DNA of 16,313 nucleotides from NCBI GenBank assembly GCA_031292735.1, contig JARLGP010000001.1, forward strand, positions 1 to 16,313. Reading direction: 5' to 3'. How positions within the stretch are numbered: position 1 is the first letter of the stretch; each line of letters opens with the position of its first letter. The notes under the pieces are model-generated. The model had not been told where the DNA came from. It was given only the letters and a program-made list of their open reading frames with translations, and did not search any database. Both the position numbers and the translations under genes were made by a program. The DNA comes from Holophaga sp. Its GTDB lineage: Bacteria > Acidobacteriota > Holophagae > Holophagales > Holophagaceae. This document shows positions 14,400 to 16,313 of this stretch, piece after piece.

Positions 14400-14720
14400 G
14401 TGGCCCTTTATAAACGAGAGGGCACCCTCAACCTAACCACAGGCACCGTGAGCCATGCGCGCTCCGACCAGGATCCGGCCGTTAATAATCTTGCCAGGGA
14501 ATCCCATGTCCCGGTCGGTGCTGTGGAACAGCTTTATGCGGACGAAATTGCCAAGTTGACTAGAGGTGCGCGTATCAAGAATTTTCTCTCGATTTTCGCC
14601 CTCCGCCACGTCCGCAAAATGCTTCTTGATCGCAGCGTCACAAAGCGGACCCCAGTCAAGCCGGCCGGCAACCCGGAGACCGGGCATCCGGTCCCGCCCA
14701 GCGATACGCTATTGCCCTGA
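14400..14720 (+). CDS. DUF3562-like small protein
   Basis: The 106-residue product contains a stretch (about residues 26-76) resembling the DUF3562 pattern: DPAVNNLARESHVPVGAVEQ, a YADEIAKL helix, then GARIKNFLSIFALRHVRKML. Function of that family is unknown; it looks like a small helical, possibly helix-turn-helix, domain. The N-terminal 25 residues and the Pro-rich tail after about 78 are low-conservation extensions. GTG at 14400 is chosen because GGAGGAG (14387-14393) lies 6 bases upstream; a GTG at 14385 would overlap that site, and a GTG at 14448 is a shorter alternative. The gene stands alone between two non-coding stretches. The family call is from memory of the pattern. Confidence 0.65.
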   Translation: MALYKREGTLNLTTGTVSHARSDQDPAVNNLARESHVPVGAVEQLYADEIAKLTRGARIKNFLSIFALRHVRKMLLDRSVTKRTPVKPAGNPETGHPVPPSDTLLP

Positions 14721-15420
14721 AATCCTGGGCCAGTCGTTGCTGTGGTTTTTATAATCCTTAATATATATGCAATAATATAAACTTTCCTCTGCATTCAACT
14801 GCCCCATCTTTCGTGGGGGACGAGGGGAGCGGGATCGGTTTGCGGGGATCAGAGGGCTTGATGCTCACTGGGGGGGCCTTCAGTTCCGCCAGTTTGCCCA
14901 ATGCCTCAGTGTGATATGGTGGGGAGCGGAATTTTCGTGAGCTTGTCTGCTTTGAATGGGAGAGCTTGGCGTAATTGAGAATCTTCTGCGAAGAAATCCT
15001 GGTAGGTTTCCGCAGACATCGGCAGGACCCTGCATGGGCCTTTTCATTGGGCAGGAGCTTCCCTCCTTCGCCCTTCTTCCATCACATGTGCACCCCGATT
15101 GTCAAAGGTGAGATAACCCCTTTCTCCAGGATTATCCATGAGCCGGTTTTTCGATCCGGGACCTTTCCAAGCGATTGACGAACCAGGATGGTTTCCGCCA
15201 GCGGCCTCTTTCGGTGCTGCTCCACCACTCGCGCCATCGTCCTGCCCCGATGGTCTCGATCGAACTGAATGAGCTTCAAGATCATTTTAACTTGAAAGGC
15301 GCGCCTCCGCCCGTAGTCTGTTTGATTCAACTTACTGAAAATATTATCGTTAATCATTGGTCCGAAACGTGCACCCAGGTCCATTGACCCGGCCGTGCCG
15401 GTTCCCACTGGAGATGCGCC
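14721..15420. other. Long stretch without a convincing gene
   Basis: About 700 bases begin with a very AT-rich tract (about 14745-14785) and a CCCCA/TGGGG hairpin (14802-14818). Open frames exist on both strands around 14975-15408, but none has a good ribosome site plus recognisable protein sequence. This may be decayed coding DNA. The final 100 bases hold the promoter-like sequence for the secreted protein gene. Confidence 0.5.
15322..15350 (+). promoter_or_regulatory. Candidate promoter of the Thr/Lys-rich protein
   Basis: TTGATT (15322-15327) and TATCGT (15345-15350) are 17 bases apart, each with 4 of 6 consensus positions, in a local AT-rich patch about 70 bases before the start codon. 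Confidence 0.3.
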
Positions 15421-15741
15421 ATGACCAAACTCAGCATCCTGCTCATCGCGGCTGCCCTTGCCTGTCCGACCTTTGCCACGGAAGCCAAGGCGGCCGTGAA
15501 GGCCGCTCCTACGCCCCTGTTCATGATCGCCCAGAACACGAGCACCGACACCACCACCACCGAGACCACCGTTCCCAAGCAGAAGGCCAAGAAGGCGAAG
15601 AAGACCACCTCCACCGAAACCACCTCCAACCCTGATGGCACTTCCACCACCACCAAGACCAAGACCAAGACCCCCAAGCAGCCAGCCAAGCCGGCGCAGA
15701 AGGTGAAGACCACCACGTCCGACACCACCACGACCCCCTGA
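15421..15741 (+). CDS. Small secreted Thr/Lys/Pro-rich protein
   Basis: The 106-residue product has a clear Sec-type signal peptide (MTKLSILLIAAALACPTFATEA), with likely cleavage near A19-A22. A short Ala/Lys spacer follows, then a low-complexity region from about residue 40, made of TSTDTTTTETT, basic KQKAKKAKK and KTKTKTPKQPAKP blocks. It would be exported and probably disordered, perhaps binding acidic polymers or the cell surface. The ATG at 15421 has GGAG about 7 bases upstream. A reverse-strand frame over it is only the mirror of the repeated ACC and AAG codons. The family is not recognised. Confidence 0.75.
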   Translation: MTKLSILLIAAALACPTFATEAKAAVKAAPTPLFMIAQNTSTDTTTTETTVPKQKAKKAKKTTSTETTSNPDGTSTTTKTKTKTPKQPAKPAQKVKTTTSDTTTTP

Positions 15742-15758
15742 TCGCCCTGAGGGTTATC

Positions 15759-15791
15759 GGCTCTCTGGCTTTCGATCGCCCGGAGCCTTTT
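15759..15791 (+). terminator. Weak terminator candidate after the Thr/Lys-rich gene
   Basis: GGCTC (15759-15763) can pair with GAGCC (15783-15787), followed by TTTT. The loop of 19 bases is large and the stem is short, so this is tentative. Confidence 0.25.
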
Positions 15792-15800
15792 GAGCGGCCA

Positions 15801-15876
15801 AGACCGTAAATCGGGTTGCGCACAATCGCGCCGACCAACCCGGACGTTCGTGTTCCGCGAACCCGATTTACGGACT
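15801..15876. repeat. 76-base element with 17-bp imperfect inverted repeats
   Basis: The arms 15801-15817 and 15860-15876 match at 16 of 17 positions. The inner 14 bp, CCGTAAATCGGGTT (15804-15817) and AACCCGATTTACGG (15860-15873), are perfect. Within the 42-base centre, CAACCCG (15836-15842) can alternatively pair with CGGGTTG (15812-15818). It could be a small non-autonomous element, a REP-like repeat, or a structured RNA; no target-site duplication was seen. Confidence 0.7.
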
Positions 15877-16016
15877 ATTTGCTTGTCTTGGTTTCGACCC
15901 GGATGTATCCACCCTTCCCGGTTTCGAGGGTCTGCAAGGTACGCGTCGATTGGGGATCAATGCATCCGTCCTTCGCGCAGGTTTGGCCTCAAAGCCCGCA
16001 TCATAGGCATGGATTG

Positions 16017-16036
16017 ACCCTCCAAACGTGGAGGGT
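16017..16036. repeat. Perfect 8-bp hairpin with AACG loop
   Basis: ACCCTCCA (16017-16024) and TGGAGGGT (16029-16036) pair perfectly around a tetraloop. No T tract follows on either strand, so termination is unlikely. The role is unknown. Confidence 0.6.
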
Positions 16037-16090
16037 AGGCGGCCAGGGGTGTCCATGATCGCCATCGGATTCACCAAGTTGCTGTTCCGA

Positions 16091-16108
16091 CCGATCTTGG
16101 GTGATCGG
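16091..16108. repeat. 6-bp hairpin CCGATC/GATCGG
   Basis: CCGATC (16091-16096) and GATCGG (16103-16108) flank a 6-base loop, about 80 bases before the last gene. It is short enough to arise by chance. Confidence 0.4.
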
Positions 16109-16185
16109 CCATTTCTCTTCTGGAATTCCTGAAAATCGGGGTGAATTGAGAGCAAAGTTAAGGTCCGAACCCAGGGAGAACCATC

Positions 16186-16313
16186 ATGTCCGTGAAGCCT
16201 GCCCCCTCGAAGGTGGAAGACGGCCCCATCACCGCTGGGAAGGGGCTCGACGCCTTGGAACGCTTCATCATCCAGAACTGGGCACCGCCGAGCAGATTTG
16301 GGCTTTGGCGCAA
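16186..16313 (+). CDS. Start of an unrecognised gene, running off the window
   Basis: The ATG at 16186 has AGGGAG (16173-16178) 7 bases upstream. Forty-two codons are visible (MSVKPAPSKVEDGP, then GKGLDALERFIIQNW) before the edge, too few for a family call. After the Trp codon the current frame reads APPSRFGLWR. A one-base insertion in the GGG run near 16284 would instead give GTAEQIWALAQ, which looks more protein-like. The gene may therefore be frameshifted, or the base call may be wrong. Confidence 0.55.
   Translation, partial: MSVKPAPSKVEDGPITAGKGLDALERFIIQNWAPPSRFGLWR

Larger units (their letters stand above)
15742..16185. other. Hairpin-rich non-coding stretch
   Basis: No gene is supported over about 440 bases. 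The stretch contains the 76-base inverted-repeat element (15801-15876), a hairpin at 16017-16036 and another at 16091-16108. A GGCTC/GAGCC stem with TTTT at 15759-15791 could weakly terminate the preceding gene. Confidence 0.55.

Noticed and set aside
15082..15408. Reverse frame of 108 codons, and forward frames over 14975-15387
   Set aside because: Neither strand gives a recognisable protein with a proper start. It may be decayed coding DNA, but I could not identify a parent such as a transposase.
15354..15731. Reverse frame opposite the Thr/Lys-rich gene, Val-rich and membrane-like
   Set aside because: The Val/Leu/Trp runs are the exact mirror of repeated ACC and AAG codons in the forward gene, which has the signal peptide and ribosome site.
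15547..15740. ACC/ACCACC-rich tract as a microsatellite or CRISPR-like array
   Set aside because: The repetition follows Thr/Lys codons of the secreted protein; there are no regular spacers.
15868..16155. Reverse open frame of 95 codons after the inverted-repeat element
   Set aside because: It runs through the hairpins, starts inside the element and has no ribosome site or family resemblance.

Overview
The window is high-GC bacterial chromosome with strong Shine-Dalgarno sites. It divides into a conserved housekeeping half (about 1-11200) and a looser accessory stretch (about 11300-16313). The gene content (dnaG, pepA, an HU/IHF-type protein, cyclophilin, a MetRS with fused tRNA-binding domain, exonuclease III) is general to bacteria and does not fix the taxon. 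The overall style would fit a Gram-negative such as an Acidobacteriota/Holophagae relative, but that is a weak guess.

Housekeeping half. The 5' part of dnaG (primase) runs leftward off the window edge and is divergent from pepA (M17 leucyl aminopeptidase). Downstream of pepA lies a compact promoter-like plus intrinsic-terminator block, then an HU/IHF-type DNA-bending protein whose promoter region carries a perfect inverted repeat. A leftward pair (small secreted or lipoprotein-like protein, then a membrane-anchored alpha/beta hydrolase) ends by overlapping the HU gene tail to tail. Rightward again come a cyclophilin-type peptidyl-prolyl isomerase, then metG, an unrecognised 111-residue protein and an exonuclease III gene, tightly coupled (5-nt gap, then 4-nt overlap). 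A DHA2-family MFS drug exporter follows, converging on an aldo/keto reductase, with a nested palindrome between their stop codons.

Accessory half. A 63-residue leftward protein is followed by about 400 bases without a gene, then a Phd/YefM-VapC toxin-antitoxin pair with a clear palindromic operator candidate. Next is a two-gene unit whose stop and start codons overlap by one base: a pRiA4b ORF-3-like protein (TTG start) and an unrecognised 230-residue protein. The base composition becomes visibly more AT-rich across this unit, which suggests horizontal acquisition. After that come a DUF3562-like small protein, about 700 bases without a convincing gene, a small secreted Thr/Lys/Pro-rich protein, a 76-base imperfect inverted-repeat element, and the start of a last gene that runs off the window and may carry a frameshift.

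The best candidates for something undescribed are the AT-rich pRiA4b-like/unknown pair beside the toxin-antitoxin locus, the 17-bp inverted-repeat element at 15801-15876, and the promoter-terminator block at 2846-2944 that could encode a small RNA of about 60 nt. No CRISPR array, intact insertion sequence, tRNA or rRNA was seen.
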